NCBI GenBank assembly: GCA_020310875.1 | Contig: CM035423.1 | Coordinates: forward strand, 115,969,864-116,033,863 | Length of the DNA: 64,000 nt | DNA from: Ceratopteris richardii | Taxonomy: Eukaryota > Streptophyta > Polypodiopsida > Polypodiales > Pteridaceae | Reading direction: 5' to 3' | In this document: one piece after another, positions 9,501 to 18,596 of the stretch | How the letters are laid out: each line of letters opens with the position of its first letter | How positions within the stretch are numbered: position 1 is the stretch's first letter | Made by a program: the position numbers and the translations under genes | The notes under the pieces: generated by a model | Told to the model about the DNA's origin: nothing | The model's database searches: none | What the model saw: only the letters and a program-made list of their open reading frames with translations

Positions 9501-10370
9501 AGCCCACTGCGGTACAACTTCCAAATTAAACAAGTAAGCATCAGGAAGGTCATCTGACACTCCTTGTGGGGCTTCTCCCGATGTGAGCCTAGAGAGATGA
9601 TCAGCTCTCAAATGAGTCCTACCTTTCCTTACCACAACTTCAAAATCATATTCCGTTAGCAAGAGAAACCATCTCACTAATCTTCCTGTATTGCATGGCT
9701 TGTTTACGAGATATAACAACGCCTGATGATCAGTAAAAAATTTAAACTTATTTGCAAGCAAATAGTGTCTAAATTTCTTAACTGCATATACCATGCCTAA
9801 TCCTTCTCGCTCTGTAGTGGTGTAATTCCGTTCAGCCGCATTCACTTGTCTACTGGCATAGGCAATTGGAAGATCCATATTACCTTCACCAGTAGGTTGT
9901 GCAAGCACACATCCAATAGCATAATTGGATGCATCCACATGAACATGGAATGGCTTATTCCAATCTGGTGTGGTCAAGATTGGTGCTGAACATAATCTTC
10001 GTTTAAGCTCTTGGAAGGAATTCTCACATTCATTCGTCCACTCAAAGTTTGTCAGAAGTCCGTACATGGGCTTTGCAATGACAGCATACATGTGTATAAA
10101 TCGTCGATAATAACCACAATGCCCCATGAAAGCTTGTACTTCCTTGACATTCTTTGGCCTAGGTAGCTCTGCTATGGCTCTCACTTTCTCCTCGTCAGTA
10201 GATATGCCATTCTTTGACACTATGTGTCCTAGAATCTTACCTTGCCTTACCATAAAAACGCACTTTTCTGGGTTCAGGCAGACTTGGTACTCTCTACATT
10301 TGTCAAAGATTTGTTTGAGTTCAGGAATATGGGTTTGTCTAACATTGGAATGAGCAAAGATCATCAACAT
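6549..10370 (-). CDS. G1 ORF2: RT C-terminus, RNase H, double H2C2, integrase, second protease-like domain
   Basis: 1273 residues, continuing the polymerase of ORF1 in a different frame. In order: RT thumb/connection (1-130); RNase H (about 140-262, HVDASNYAIG, TEREGLGMVYA, FTDHQALLYL); a first H2C2 zinc finger (about 320-394, ending CKECPICC); a second, better H2C2 (about 444-520, HQGVAGGH then CDVCQR); integrase core with D548, D610 and E646 (DX35E spacing); a C-terminal basic module; a charged linker (835-880); an aspartic-protease-like domain with ALIDSGAATS (D923) and LVLGQDW (about 990); and a Lys-rich tail with repeated WVPK-like motifs (1116-1265). Protein products act in virus-like particles (reverse transcription) and in the nucleus (integration). 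The frame overlaps ORF1 by 32 bases. Confidence 0.9.
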   Translation of the reverse strand: MLMIFAHSNVRQTHIPELKQIFDKCREYQVCLNPEKCVFMVRQGKILGHIVSKNGISTDEEKVRAIAELPRPKNVKEVQAFMGHCGYYRRFIHMYAVIAKPMYGLLTNFEWTNECENSFQELKRRLCSAPILTTPDWNKPFHVHVDASNYAIGCVLAQPTGEGNMDLPIAYASRQVNAAERNYTTTEREGLGMVYAVKKFRHYLLANKFKFFTDHQALLYLVNKPCNTGRLVRWFLLLTEYDFEVVVRKGRTHLRADHLSRLTSGEAPQGVSDDLPDAYLFNLEVVPQWAKPLVPVLTYGPNHPVMNTRNREVVKAQKYHIMAGSMYKHTNQGILACCVGEDEYAKWLQLAHVGALEQHYSKQRTLQTLKRLGVHWPTMEADVQKLCKECPICCTKPPVEHATLYQVSIVPNWSEPLVSFLRTNTFPPDMTLARKRSLEQEAQDYSLIGNNLYKRGKDGYLRLCVHESEYLKILETAHQGVAGGHFGPDRVIKAILFAGFWWPTLHMDAHTYVKRCDVCQRTQYPIRKDEMPLKPMMGGRAFSKWGIDFVGPINPRAKGSHAEYIIVATDYLTKWVEVKATTKNDAQTTAKFLFENVFTRYGLPIELVSDRGTHFLNEVIENLLQEFLVIHKKSAPYHPQANGQAESTNKILCNVLTKLVNTKRSDWDKQLHHAVWAYRVAYKTVLQATPFQMVFGQNAVLPLDFLIPTLKVAQEHEWTGHELSSRIFDLERLGETRLRAAAGIYAAKKRQKAYFDAHVKDKGLKAGDLVLVYTLKQHARKLEKRGYGPMIINRISTSGAVQLATLEGDVLPNYISGCRVKLYQEPLTEEMLSRLNTAKKRKEEEKRIREEAQAEALERIRRMKLRRQGRDQTRANDYADQGCPMAMCEVAGTSSHRIIDRRPFITIDMGRGKSARTVRALIDSGAATSAVRVSYCQELQLTVNPVEAYLIGLGGVETPCMGEVELPLYIHDEAMTVKVLVCQDEDLTEPLVLGQDWIYDQAVNLNLRSGLLQVWINHSRVTVELDNGALKELGKAQTPGPSRGTHEDDHAVLARNYVLQRNDIRKKGVRNATELPSFPKARRRQQPKVDQRQKKQSTTYVRDQKYLLNRMSQKINHVWVRKGEQPVAPPSMTRAKFLINNQQHDINKKSCRNSPANVKSIWVPKKSMKASPQSRQIWVPKACLRAQVATPRPQPKQHNAATHTARIHSFSTLKNTPRPKSVHVINCKWVPKKPHFQTATPRKLSRVSTKPKAKSIHCIWQPKTCNKPPDPNL

Positions 10371-13300
10371 AGACTTCTAAACTCTTCCTCAGGAACTCCT
10401 TGAACACATGGCACATCAGCCTCTGGAAGGTGGCTGGTGCATTGGTAAGCCCAAATGGCATTACTCTAAAAGCAAAAATGCCCCATTCTGTGGCAAAGGC
10501 TGTCTTATGCTGATCCTCTGGAGCTATGGCTACTTGATTGTAGCCCGAAAATCCATCAAGGAAGCTGTACACCTCCTTGCCTGCCACTCTTTCTAAGAGA
10601 TGTTCTGTTATGGGAAGCGGATAGTTATCTCGAATTGTGGCTGCATTAACCTTTTTCAAGTTAATGCACACACGCAGTTTGCCATTCTTCTTGGGCACCA
10701 CTACGATGGGGGATACCCATTCAGTGTGCTCAATTTCATAGATAAATCCAGCTTCAACCAGTCTATCTATCTCTTCTTTGATCTTAGCGGCGTAATTATC
10801 GTTATATGTATAAGGCTTTTGCTTAGAGGGTTTAGCATCTGAGGTCATGGGAATAGTGTGTGAGCATATGTCCGGGTCAACCCCTTTCAAATCCTTGTAA
10901 CTCCAAGCGAATACATCTCTGTATTCTCTTAGCAAGGCAATCAATTCATGCTCTTCTTCTTCTGTCAGATCATGGCCTATATACGTGCATCTCTCCTCTC
11001 CTTCTTCTATGGCCACTACTATTTTCTTGGTGGTTTCTTTGTTATCATAGGCCTCTCCTGATTGTGCTTCTCGTTTAGGCATTCTTATCATGACTCTCCT
11101 GTCATCTATCTCATACTTCTTAAAATTTTCTGGGACCTCAAACAAAGATTCTTCCTCCTCTGGTGAGACTTCTTTCTTCTTTCGTTTCTTTCCTTCTTCC
11201 TTCGGGGTCATATGTGTTGCTAATCTTACATCATTTGTAACCTCTCCATGCCTCTGGGGTTGAAATTCCACTTCATGGAAATATTCTTCATCTGATGCAA
11301 ATGGTGGGTCCATAATGATTGACTCTAGATCGGAGTTACTTGCATCCTCAAATGCATCAGGGCTAGGTTCGCATTCTTCTAGAACTGCCTCTCCCATGAT
11401 TGGCTCTATGGAGAAGACTGAAATATCATAGCCATCCTCATCACAGTGAGGTGTCCATTGTTCTTCATTGATGGCTACGTCCATTGTTGCTAAGATTTCT
11501 GCCCAACCGTGAGGTTCAAATTCTTCGTCTGGAAAAACTACAGGTGCATAGGCTGGGTCTTGGATTGATCTATGGGTCTCTTTCGCACCTATCTCTCTGG
11601 CTTTCTCTCTCTTCTCTTCCTCTACTGCTACCTTGCACATCCATAAGTGAGTATCTTCATGCATCCATGAGGATCCAGACCCTATGGAATGCACCGATTC
11701 TGTATCATCTTTGGCTCTATGGATGGGATTCCACTGGATAGGAGGTACATCCCTATGAGAGTAATCTTTGAGATTGACTTTGGTCGTAACACCTAAGTGC
11801 TGCAGGTACAAAGAATTGGTTCCCCAATCCTGTACCACTTGCAACTGTCGCATAAATGGTCTTCCCAAAATCATCTCATAGGCATGATTTTTGCTGAAGT
11901 CACATATAGCAAAACTATGCTCAAACTCGACACCACAAGTGGTGAGAGTTATTCCTTCTAGCAATCCTAGGGGTCTCTCTATGTGACCATCGGCCATTTG
12001 CAATTTCATTCTCGTTGGCCTGAGTGCCGGCTTGCCCCAACGCTTCCAAAGGGAAGTGGTGGCAATTGCAACTCCTGCACCTGAGTCCAAAATTGCCTTA
12101 GTGGTGTAATCCTGGTAGGTAATGGGAAGATAGGTGTTCCCTTCTTCACCTTCACACATATCTCCTATCTTATCCAAGGGAATTTCTGGCACTGTCCTAT
12201 GGGATCCTACCCGGGAATGAGGTTTTGCAACTTCAGTTACTCGACTGGCTGCACATTTCCGCGCGTTTAGTCTATCCTCAGGCAGTTCTTCCAAGGTGCA
12301 ATCGCGTTGCACCTTGGTGTTCGTTACTACCTCCGTGTTCCTTGGTATGACTGAGTCGTCGTTCCTTACCATGACTGTGGGTGCTCTCATACATGTGGAC
12401 TTTGCTTCCCATGGGCCTGTGAAGTGGGGTAGCTCCTGTATGGAATTAGACTCAAAGTCCAATCTCTCATGAGACTGAGTACTCTCATGTTCCCCGTAAA
12501 TGGATGGGATGTCTTGTGGGAATTGGTCGTGTGCATCGTCCACAAGTTCAAATGGAGGGGCGACCTCACTTTCGTTATCCCATTTATCTTCTTGAATCTC
12601 TCGTAGGAAGTCTGGTGCAAACCGATTCATAGAAGAAGAAGTGTCTGGCTCCGTAGAATTAGGCACGTAAGCAACCTGGGAAGGAGGGCTTATTCTATCG
12701 TTGGCTCTCTCCTCGTTCCCACAGATGGCTGGAGCACAAGCTTCTTGGAGAGGATTACTTATTCTATTACTCTTCCGAGCAGGCTCATATGCTCCCAGAG
12801 AAGGAATGTGGGTCACCTGTGGAGGTACATAAGCTTTCGGGGGAGGCTCATGTGACTTTTGGGGGGGAAGATAAGCTTCTTGAGGAGGCACATGGGCTTC
12901 CTGAAGAGGCTGGCTTATCCGTTCTCTTGCCCTTTCCTTTCTTTGAGGGGCAGGTTCCTTCTCTGATTGTGCAATTAACTTCTCTATTCTTTCCAGCAGT
13001 CCATCAAAGTGTAACTGCGTCTTAGCTGAACTAGAAATGTTAAATAGGCGGCTGGCCTCAAACATGGTCTGAGCCAATTCCACCATTTTGGCACAAATCT
13101 TAGTTCGTTCAAGCTCCAGCTCGGCTCTAGGGTAGCACTTTTCATGATCAGTGATGGTTGGCCCTTCTTGGATTCTGGCCTGATATGCTTTAAGCATCAT
13201 ATTAAGGTCCTCGGGAGTGGGGTCAGCTAGGACTGATCCTACTCTAGGGGGTGGTGGGATTTGATGAGGCGGTGGGGAAAGTGGTGGGTTGGATGGAGGT

Positions 13301-16035
13301 GGGAGTGGTGGAGGCGGGGTAATGTGAGAGGGAGTTGGAGCTGTGAGTTCAGTTATCCTCGCTTTGGTTTCTCTTATGCTTTCTTCAAGTTCGTTTATCT
13401 TTTTTGCCCATTGTCTTTTCATTCTTTCTCGACTATCTTTCCACGCTCTAGCCCTTTTCTTTGTCACGCTCTCGGTTTCACTAGCCTCTGGGCCCTTTTC
13501 CTGGCTTGCCTCTTGGTTTTGCTGCAATGCCTGAGCTCTAGTAACCACCTGCACTGGTGCAGTGGAAGTGACACCTCCTGAGGGATCCACAACCAACCCA
13601 ATCACATTGATAGGAGTGATTTTTGGCATGTTATTGGGGTTCTTTGGGCAATCTCGTAGGAGATGCTCTTTTCCACAATCTTGGCAAAAGCCTTGGATCG
13701 TCACGGACTGATTTTGTGTAGGTGCAGGTAAGGGACAATCACGAATGAAGTGATCCCCCTGACATCGGTAGCATGGTCCTCTAGGAAAGGGTGGTCGTAC
13801 CTGCCTAGGTTGAGGCCTAGGATTGGGGTTTGCATACATGACGTTCGTGTAATCTGACTCCCAACTAGGTTCATTCGGCTCTTCACTATAGTAGGACTCA
13901 CCATGTTCTGGAGACTGCATGTAGTAAGCCTGGGGGCTATCCACATGGGTAGAATCAAAGCTATGATCACTTGGGTCATTTTCAGAGATCAATGGGGTTA
14001 CTGGTACTATGGCCCTATTCAGGTTTTCTTCTACAACAACATACTTTACTGGAATCACGTTAGCGGGGTTTGGAGGCTGTTGAGCTAACACCGGTTGGGG
14101 TCTCTGTTGGGCCTGATATTGTGGTTGGTAGGTTTGTTGGGGTCTAGCATATTGTGGTGGTGGAGGGTACTGGTTCTGGTATCTGCCTTGTTGGTAGGGC
14201 TGAGGGTAGGGTTGCCTAACTGCCTGCTTGTTGTATGGGCAATCTTGCGCAGTATGGTTTGTGTACTTCCGTTCTATGGTGCAGTACTGGCTACTAGGGT
14301 TAACTTGGGGTTGAGCCATAACGGGACAGACGTTCGCCATATGGTCACCACCGCATGTATAGCACCTTTTCACAGGGGCAAACCTTGGGATTTGTTTGCT
14401 AGTTACACCTAATTTCTGAGCTACCTTCTCAGCGAGTTCCTCAATTGATGTAGATTGCGTGGAAGAGTGGCTAGATGCACTATCTGAATCTTTGTAGAAT
14501 TTGGAAAGCTCTAGCTCTTCCCCTAGGTTATCTTCAATGTCAATGCACATGCGTACACATTCTTCTATGGTCCTAGGGTCCTTCAGATACACATAGGATC
14601 TCAATTTCGTACTCAACAATCCATCAAGGAATAAGGCTACTTGTTTAGCGGATGTGGGTAGCTCCGAAATAGGGCACCTTTCAAGATATTGTCTAAATCT
14701 CCTTCCGGCCAATCTGACAGTCTCTTGGGGGGTCTGTTTGAAGCTGTGAATCAATGAGGAGGTATTGTGTCTTATGCCGCTCTTAGAGAACTCTACGATA
14801 AATGCCTCTAGGAGTTGGTCTATGCTCCTGAACTGACGCTCATCTAATGGCTGAAACCATGTAAGTGCTGTGTTCCTAAGGGTTAGACCGAAGGCATTGT
14901 ACTGCGTGAACATATCTTCCACTTGTTCAGCTCTCAAGACTTGCTTGAACTCCGCCACATGATCATAGGGATCTCCTGTGCCGTCAAAGTAATTCTTCAT
15001 GGACTTAACTAGCTGGGTGGGTCTCAAAGTTCTTGTGTGCTCTCTAGGCCTCGGCAGAGGGAATCCATCTACATTTCTTTGGTTCCTGTGGGCTCTATGC
15101 ATCTCAGGTTCTACCCTATTCGTATCTGTTCTCGTTCTTTCTCTGCCCACTGGGTTGGCAAAACTTACTCCTGGTCTATCTCTACTTCTGTCTCTTTGCG
15201 TACCATGAGCTTGGGAAGTTCCAGCCCCAGGGTGACCATAGGATACATTTGATCTTGGTTGAGGGAAAATAAATTCACCCTTCCAAGTGTAAGCATGCCT
15301 ATCATTTTCTGTCACCACAAAGATCCTCTCCGAGGTGTGATCTAAGTAGGTCACTCTGCCTGGGCTATCAGGATCCTTAAACTCATAGATCATGATTGTT
15401 CCTATATCAGTTGGGTGATCCGGTTTATACCTCCAAAAGGCTTCGTCAGTTTCTCGGTTGAGAAGCAAATCTATGCACTTGTTATCTTGGGGAACCCACT
15501 CAGGTGTGATAATCCTAGTGAGAACAGATTTGCCTCGGGGTGTTCTAGGTTCTACTCCCATATTTCCTTGTTCCAAGTCGCCTAAGTCCGCTTCTGAGAT
15601 TACATTTCCAAATTCATCTGTCCTATCTGGATGACTGGTGACTACGTATATGGTTCCTTCCTTGTCCAGGTATGCACCGTTTTCAAACTTGACAGCTGGG
15701 TGCTCTAGTCCTATGGATTGGTCAGGGTTTTTAATCTGGACCACGGATCTTTCTAGGCCGTCCTCATAGATGCTAGCACCTAATCGGTTGGTCCTAAGGT
15801 ACTCTAGCTGCGTTTTGTAAGGGCCTTCTACCCTGTACAGGTAAGGCACGCCTGAACTTCCCGTAGGTCTGTCCATGTCATGAGACATCCCTGATTCACT
15901 GGTATCCGAGCTAGGGTAATGAGAGTGGTGACTCAACTGCTGGGCCCAAGACCTTGCAGTATGATTGACACTAGCCTCTGAAGACCTAAGGCTTTGTCTC
16001 TCTCTTGCTAGGTGTCGTCCTGATCTAAGGTTCAT
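10339..16035 (-). CDS. G1 ORF1: Gag, zinc knuckles, protease and RT N-terminus
   Basis: 1898 residues starting MNLRSGRHLA. An unrecognised N-terminal region (about 60-260) precedes a retrotransposon Gag domain (about 335-500, with WFQPLDERQF and LERCPISELP). Zinc knuckles at 558-570, 755-767 and 785-796 all have the shortened C-X2-C-X3-H-X4-C spacing. There follow a Gln/Pro-rich segment (605-655), a basic coiled segment (855-895), Pro-rich linkers (900-930, 1040-1085), the aspartic protease (AILDSGAG, D1317; ILGRPFM near 1390) and RT from about 1690 (FAWSYKDL, WVSPIVVVPKKNGKLR, FLDGFSGYNQ, MPFGLTNAPATFQ, YVDD at 1889-1892). The frame ends six residues after YVDD because of an apparent one-base insertion; ORF2 resumes the polymerase. 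Without that indel Gag-Pol would be a single frame. Confidence 0.9.
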   Translation of the reverse strand: MNLRSGRHLARERQSLRSSEASVNHTARSWAQQLSHHSHYPSSDTSESGMSHDMDRPTGSSGVPYLYRVEGPYKTQLEYLRTNRLGASIYEDGLERSVVQIKNPDQSIGLEHPAVKFENGAYLDKEGTIYVVTSHPDRTDEFGNVISEADLGDLEQGNMGVEPRTPRGKSVLTRIITPEWVPQDNKCIDLLLNRETDEAFWRYKPDHPTDIGTIMIYEFKDPDSPGRVTYLDHTSERIFVVTENDRHAYTWKGEFIFPQPRSNVSYGHPGAGTSQAHGTQRDRSRDRPGVSFANPVGRERTRTDTNRVEPEMHRAHRNQRNVDGFPLPRPREHTRTLRPTQLVKSMKNYFDGTGDPYDHVAEFKQVLRAEQVEDMFTQYNAFGLTLRNTALTWFQPLDERQFRSIDQLLEAFIVEFSKSGIRHNTSSLIHSFKQTPQETVRLAGRRFRQYLERCPISELPTSAKQVALFLDGLLSTKLRSYVYLKDPRTIEECVRMCIDIEDNLGEELELSKFYKDSDSASSHSSTQSTSIEELAEKVAQKLGVTSKQIPRFAPVKRCYTCGGDHMANVCPVMAQPQVNPSSQYCTIERKYTNHTAQDCPYNKQAVRQPYPQPYQQGRYQNQYPPPPQYARPQQTYQPQYQAQQRPQPVLAQQPPNPANVIPVKYVVVEENLNRAIVPVTPLISENDPSDHSFDSTHVDSPQAYYMQSPEHGESYYSEEPNEPSWESDYTNVMYANPNPRPQPRQVRPPFPRGPCYRCQGDHFIRDCPLPAPTQNQSVTIQGFCQDCGKEHLLRDCPKNPNNMPKITPINVIGLVVDPSGGVTSTAPVQVVTRAQALQQNQEASQEKGPEASETESVTKKRARAWKDSRERMKRQWAKKINELEESIRETKARITELTAPTPSHITPPPPLPPPSNPPLSPPPHQIPPPPRVGSVLADPTPEDLNMMLKAYQARIQEGPTITDHEKCYPRAELELERTKICAKMVELAQTMFEASRLFNISSSAKTQLHFDGLLERIEKLIAQSEKEPAPQRKERARERISQPLQEAHVPPQEAYLPPQKSHEPPPKAYVPPQVTHIPSLGAYEPARKSNRISNPLQEACAPAICGNEERANDRISPPSQVAYVPNSTEPDTSSSMNRFAPDFLREIQEDKWDNESEVAPPFELVDDAHDQFPQDIPSIYGEHESTQSHERLDFESNSIQELPHFTGPWEAKSTCMRAPTVMVRNDDSVIPRNTEVVTNTKVQRDCTLEELPEDRLNARKCAASRVTEVAKPHSRVGSHRTVPEIPLDKIGDMCEGEEGNTYLPITYQDYTTKAILDSGAGVAIATTSLWKRWGKPALRPTRMKLQMADGHIERPLGLLEGITLTTCGVEFEHSFAICDFSKNHAYEMILGRPFMRQLQVVQDWGTNSLYLQHLGVTTKVNLKDYSHRDVPPIQWNPIHRAKDDTESVHSIGSGSSWMHEDTHLWMCKVAVEEEKREKAREIGAKETHRSIQDPAYAPVVFPDEEFEPHGWAEILATMDVAINEEQWTPHCDEDGYDISVFSIEPIMGEAVLEECEPSPDAFEDASNSDLESIIMDPPFASDEEYFHEVEFQPQRHGEVTNDVRLATHMTPKEEGKKRKKKEVSPEEEESLFEVPENFKKYEIDDRRVMIRMPKREAQSGEAYDNKETTKKIVVAIEEGEERCTYIGHDLTEEEEHELIALLREYRDVFAWSYKDLKGVDPDICSHTIPMTSDAKPSKQKPYTYNDNYAAKIKEEIDRLVEAGFIYEIEHTEWVSPIVVVPKKNGKLRVCINLKKVNAATIRDNYPLPITEHLLERVAGKEVYSFLDGFSGYNQVAIAPEDQHKTAFATEWGIFAFRVMPFGLTNAPATFQRLMCHVFKEFLRKSLEVYVDDLCSFQC

Positions 16036-16930
16036 ATGCCTAACTGATTAACCCAATTTTTTTGCCCAGAGTACAACCTCGTTGCCGATCAATTGGTATC
16101 AGTCACTTGATTCTTTTTAGTTATTTCTCGTGTTTAAGGTCTTGTCTGATATTTCGTCGTCAGGAATACTTGAATGTTCTGCGCACCTTCAGGTTGATCG
16201 TTCCCGGTTAGGTTCTTTACCTTAAGGTTATCGACAGTACAAAGATTATGTTTTTATCTTGAACTTGAGTTTCTAGGTAGTCTTCAACTTGATAATTGCC
16301 TACCGTCGCCCTGGCTTACTCCTACCTCTAATCGTTCTTAGCTTAAGCTAGGGATTGACAAGGGGAGTTGAGAATTTCCAACCTTTTTGTTTCCTGCTTG
16401 GTTGCCTTTGAATGCCCAGGAAGTGTGTTCCCAAGCTTGCACTTACACTTGCTCAAAATGCCTTGCGATGCTCTCAATAGATCTGTAAGAGTTCCAAAGT
16501 TAGCTCAAGACTTAAACTCCAAAGACAGAACCAATGATTTTCATTCAGGTAGCACAAACACAAACTTGTATAGTGATTTTCAAGAAAACAATCCTAAGAA
16601 CCCCTGACCTTGATCCCCCTTGATATGGTCAACTTCAAAATACACTATCTGAAAATCAACGCATTATCTTTATAAAAAACAGTTGAGGGCGTGTAGTATA
16701 TGCCACGAGCTTTCCGACAAGCCCAAGAGCTCAAAAAATGGATTTCGTATGGAAAAGTTATGACTGTTCAGGGTTTAGGGGGTTAAAACAGGATTCAAAC
16801 TGGCTGACAGATCCTAAGATTTTCTCCCAAGACACAAGTGTAGGAACCTCAAAAATGCTAATGGATTGACTATTGTGCCCCAAAAATTGCCCCAAATTTT
16901 GAAATAAAAAACCCTAATTTTTTTTTTTTG
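16036..16930 (-). other. G1 leader, proximal part
   Basis: About 900 bases of untranslated leader between ORF1 and the palindrome array. I see no ORF with retroelement features. T-rich (plus strand) runs occur near 16058-16064 and 16918-16930. Long leaders are usual in Tat/Athila-type elements. Confidence 0.5.
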
Positions 16931-16940
16931 GCCGAAAAGC

Positions 16941-17516
16941 CTGTCAATCGCGATCGACGGGTCTGTCAATCGCGATTGACAGAGGTGTCCGTCGGGGCTG
17001 TCAGTCGCGATTGACAGTGTCAATCGCGATCGACAGAGTCGATCGTGGCTGTCAATCGCGATCGACAGTATCAATCGCGATCGACACATTTTCCGGATTT
17101 TTCGCCGAGATTTCAGTCAATCGGGGGCCTATCAGTCGCGATGGACACGTGGCTACGCGCAAAAGTCAATCAATCGTGGGATTTCAGTCAATCGCGATCG
17201 ACGGTATCAATCGTGATTGACAGAGGTGTCGGTCGTGGCTGTCGATCGCGATGGACGGTATCAATCGCGATTGACAGGGTCCTACGTGGCAGTCTGTCGA
17301 TCGTGGAGGTCTGTCGGTCGCGATTGACAGGGTCTGTCGGTCGCGATTGACAGAAGCTGTCGGTCGCGATTGACAGAGGCTGTCGGTCGCGATTGACAGA
17401 AAACCTCGGAATTTTTCTACTGTTTTTAGTGTTTTAGGATGTGCTCCTTGTGCTTGTTCTAGTGGTGCACTTACTTTTGTGAAAAGCCAAAAATTTCTGT
17501 CAGTCGCGATCGACAG
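16941..17516. repeat. Array of 18-20 bp palindromes in the G1 leader
   Basis: At least sixteen copies of a palindrome with consensus CTGTCNRTCGCGATYGACAG occur here. Copies include 16941-16960, 16963-16982, 16998-17017, 17018-17036, 17049-17068, 17069-17087, 17239-17258, 17259-17277, 17311-17330, 17334-17353, 17357-17376, 17380-17399 and 17497-17516. The core TGTCAATCGCGATTGACA is its own reverse complement. Spacing is irregular, from directly adjoining to about 40 bases, with the last copy isolated. Each copy could form a hairpin in RNA or bind a dimeric protein on DNA. The embedded CGCG/GATC cores make it CpG-rich in an otherwise AT-leaning region. Confidence 0.9.
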
Positions 17517-17872
17517 AGGCCTGCGACCGCGAGACAGTTTCTTCGAATTTCGTACCTGCGCGCAGCGTGCTGGGGATGATGATGATGGCGGTACCTGCAA
17601 GAATCACAACAACATGCAAAAACAGTGCAAGTAATATCGCTCTCTCGCTCTCTCTCACAAGTGGAATGGAGGAAATGAGGTGGAGATGGTGATATGATCA
17701 AAACTGAAAATTTTCGCGATGATGGAGATGGAGGTGGGAGATGGTGATGATGATGATGGTGATGAAAATGGTGAAGAAAGTAAAAGAAAATCGATGAGAG
17801 TGAAGAAAATACCTACAACTCCAACGCGTCAACTCTACGTCTTACCATCACACGCTCGTCCTCAAAGCTCGA

Positions 17873-17890
17873 TCCCCGGCAACGGCGCCA
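17873..17890 (-). other. Primer-binding site of G1, tRNA-Asp type
   Basis: The plus strand reads TCCCCGGCAACGGCGCCA, which matches the 3' end of plant tRNA-Asp including CCA; the element strand is therefore complementary to that tRNA. It lies eight bases inside the LTR at 17899. This primer is characteristic of Athila/Tat-type gypsy elements. Confidence 0.85.
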
Positions 17891-17898
17891 AAATTTGG

Positions 17899-18591
17899 TG
17901 TAGCTCAGTGATGAGTAGCACCTCCTTTAATGTCAATCCGGGAAGACGTGAGGATGGTATGAAGACCTCGAGCAAGTGGCGGCACAAGTGCGTGAGTGAG
18001 AAGCACACAAGCATGCACACACATACACACACACACACGCGCACACACGGCAAGACAAAGAGAGAGGATCAATGGAGCTTTTTAGATTACTTTCAAAATG
18101 CTCATACAAGTTTGTTTCAATTACAATCTAACCTCAAAAATGAGCTCTCTAGCTCTTTTTATAGTTTTTGGCTAAGTTTTGGCCCTGTCCAGACCTAGTG
18201 TCCAGCCTAGTTAAAAATTAGGTTCCAGGGCTTATTTGAGGGCTCAAACGATATCTAAAAAATACGAAATTTGGCAGGTAGATACTTCTAATGCTCCTCA
18301 AGCTCAAGGACTCCTTGGCTTGCACAAAATGGAGCTATAAAAAGATGAAATGATATTTACAATGGTGCTTAGTGATGATAATCACTTTTAATGGGTGTAG
18401 AGGTTTTGAAAGATTAAGGTTGCCTTAGTGCTAAATCTGCGTGAATGTTCATCAGTGCTTCTTTCTGAAGAAAATTGTTGGCCTACTTGCCGGATCGTCG
18501 TTGACTGCCTTGTCTGCTTGTGCTATCTCTTTTCTCGGACTCTCTTCTTGTGCTTCCTTGTCTTGTCAGTCCTTCCGCTCCAGCTCCAACA
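17899..18591 (-). repeat. 5' LTR of G1 (693 bp)
   Basis: Nearly identical to 1618-2308. The TATA box in element orientation lies at about 18152-18163, so transcription should start near 18130 and run leftward through the primer site, the palindrome array and ORF1. Confidence 0.95.
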
Positions 18592-18596
18592 GTGGG

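Larger units (their letters stand above)
1618..18591 (-). mobile_element. G1: 17-kb Ty3/gypsy LTR retrotransposon with an extra 3' ORF
   Basis: A complete element in minus orientation: LTRs at 1618-2308 and 17899-18591, a tRNA-Asp-type primer site at 17873-17890, a polypurine tract at 2309-2321, and a 5-bp target duplication GTGGG at 1613-1617 and 18592-18596. Order along the element is leader with palindrome array, ORF1 (Gag-protease-RT), ORF2 (RT-RNase H-integrase-second protease), ORF3 (coiled-coil protein). The two LTRs differ at about four bases plus a 2-bp CA-repeat indel, so insertion was recent. The tRNA-Asp primer, great length and 3' extra ORF recall Tat/Athila-type gypsy elements. 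Exact clade would need an RT tree. It is unusually long and carries duplicated protease-like and zinc-finger domains. Confidence 0.95.

Noticed and set aside
13260..13580. Plus-strand open frames opposite G1 Gag
   Set aside because: Antisense of Pro-rich and basic segments of ORF1; compositional artefact.
16941..17516. CRISPR-like array
   Set aside because: Repeats are palindromic, spacing is irregular with some copies directly adjoining, and the region is the leader of a plant retrotransposon.
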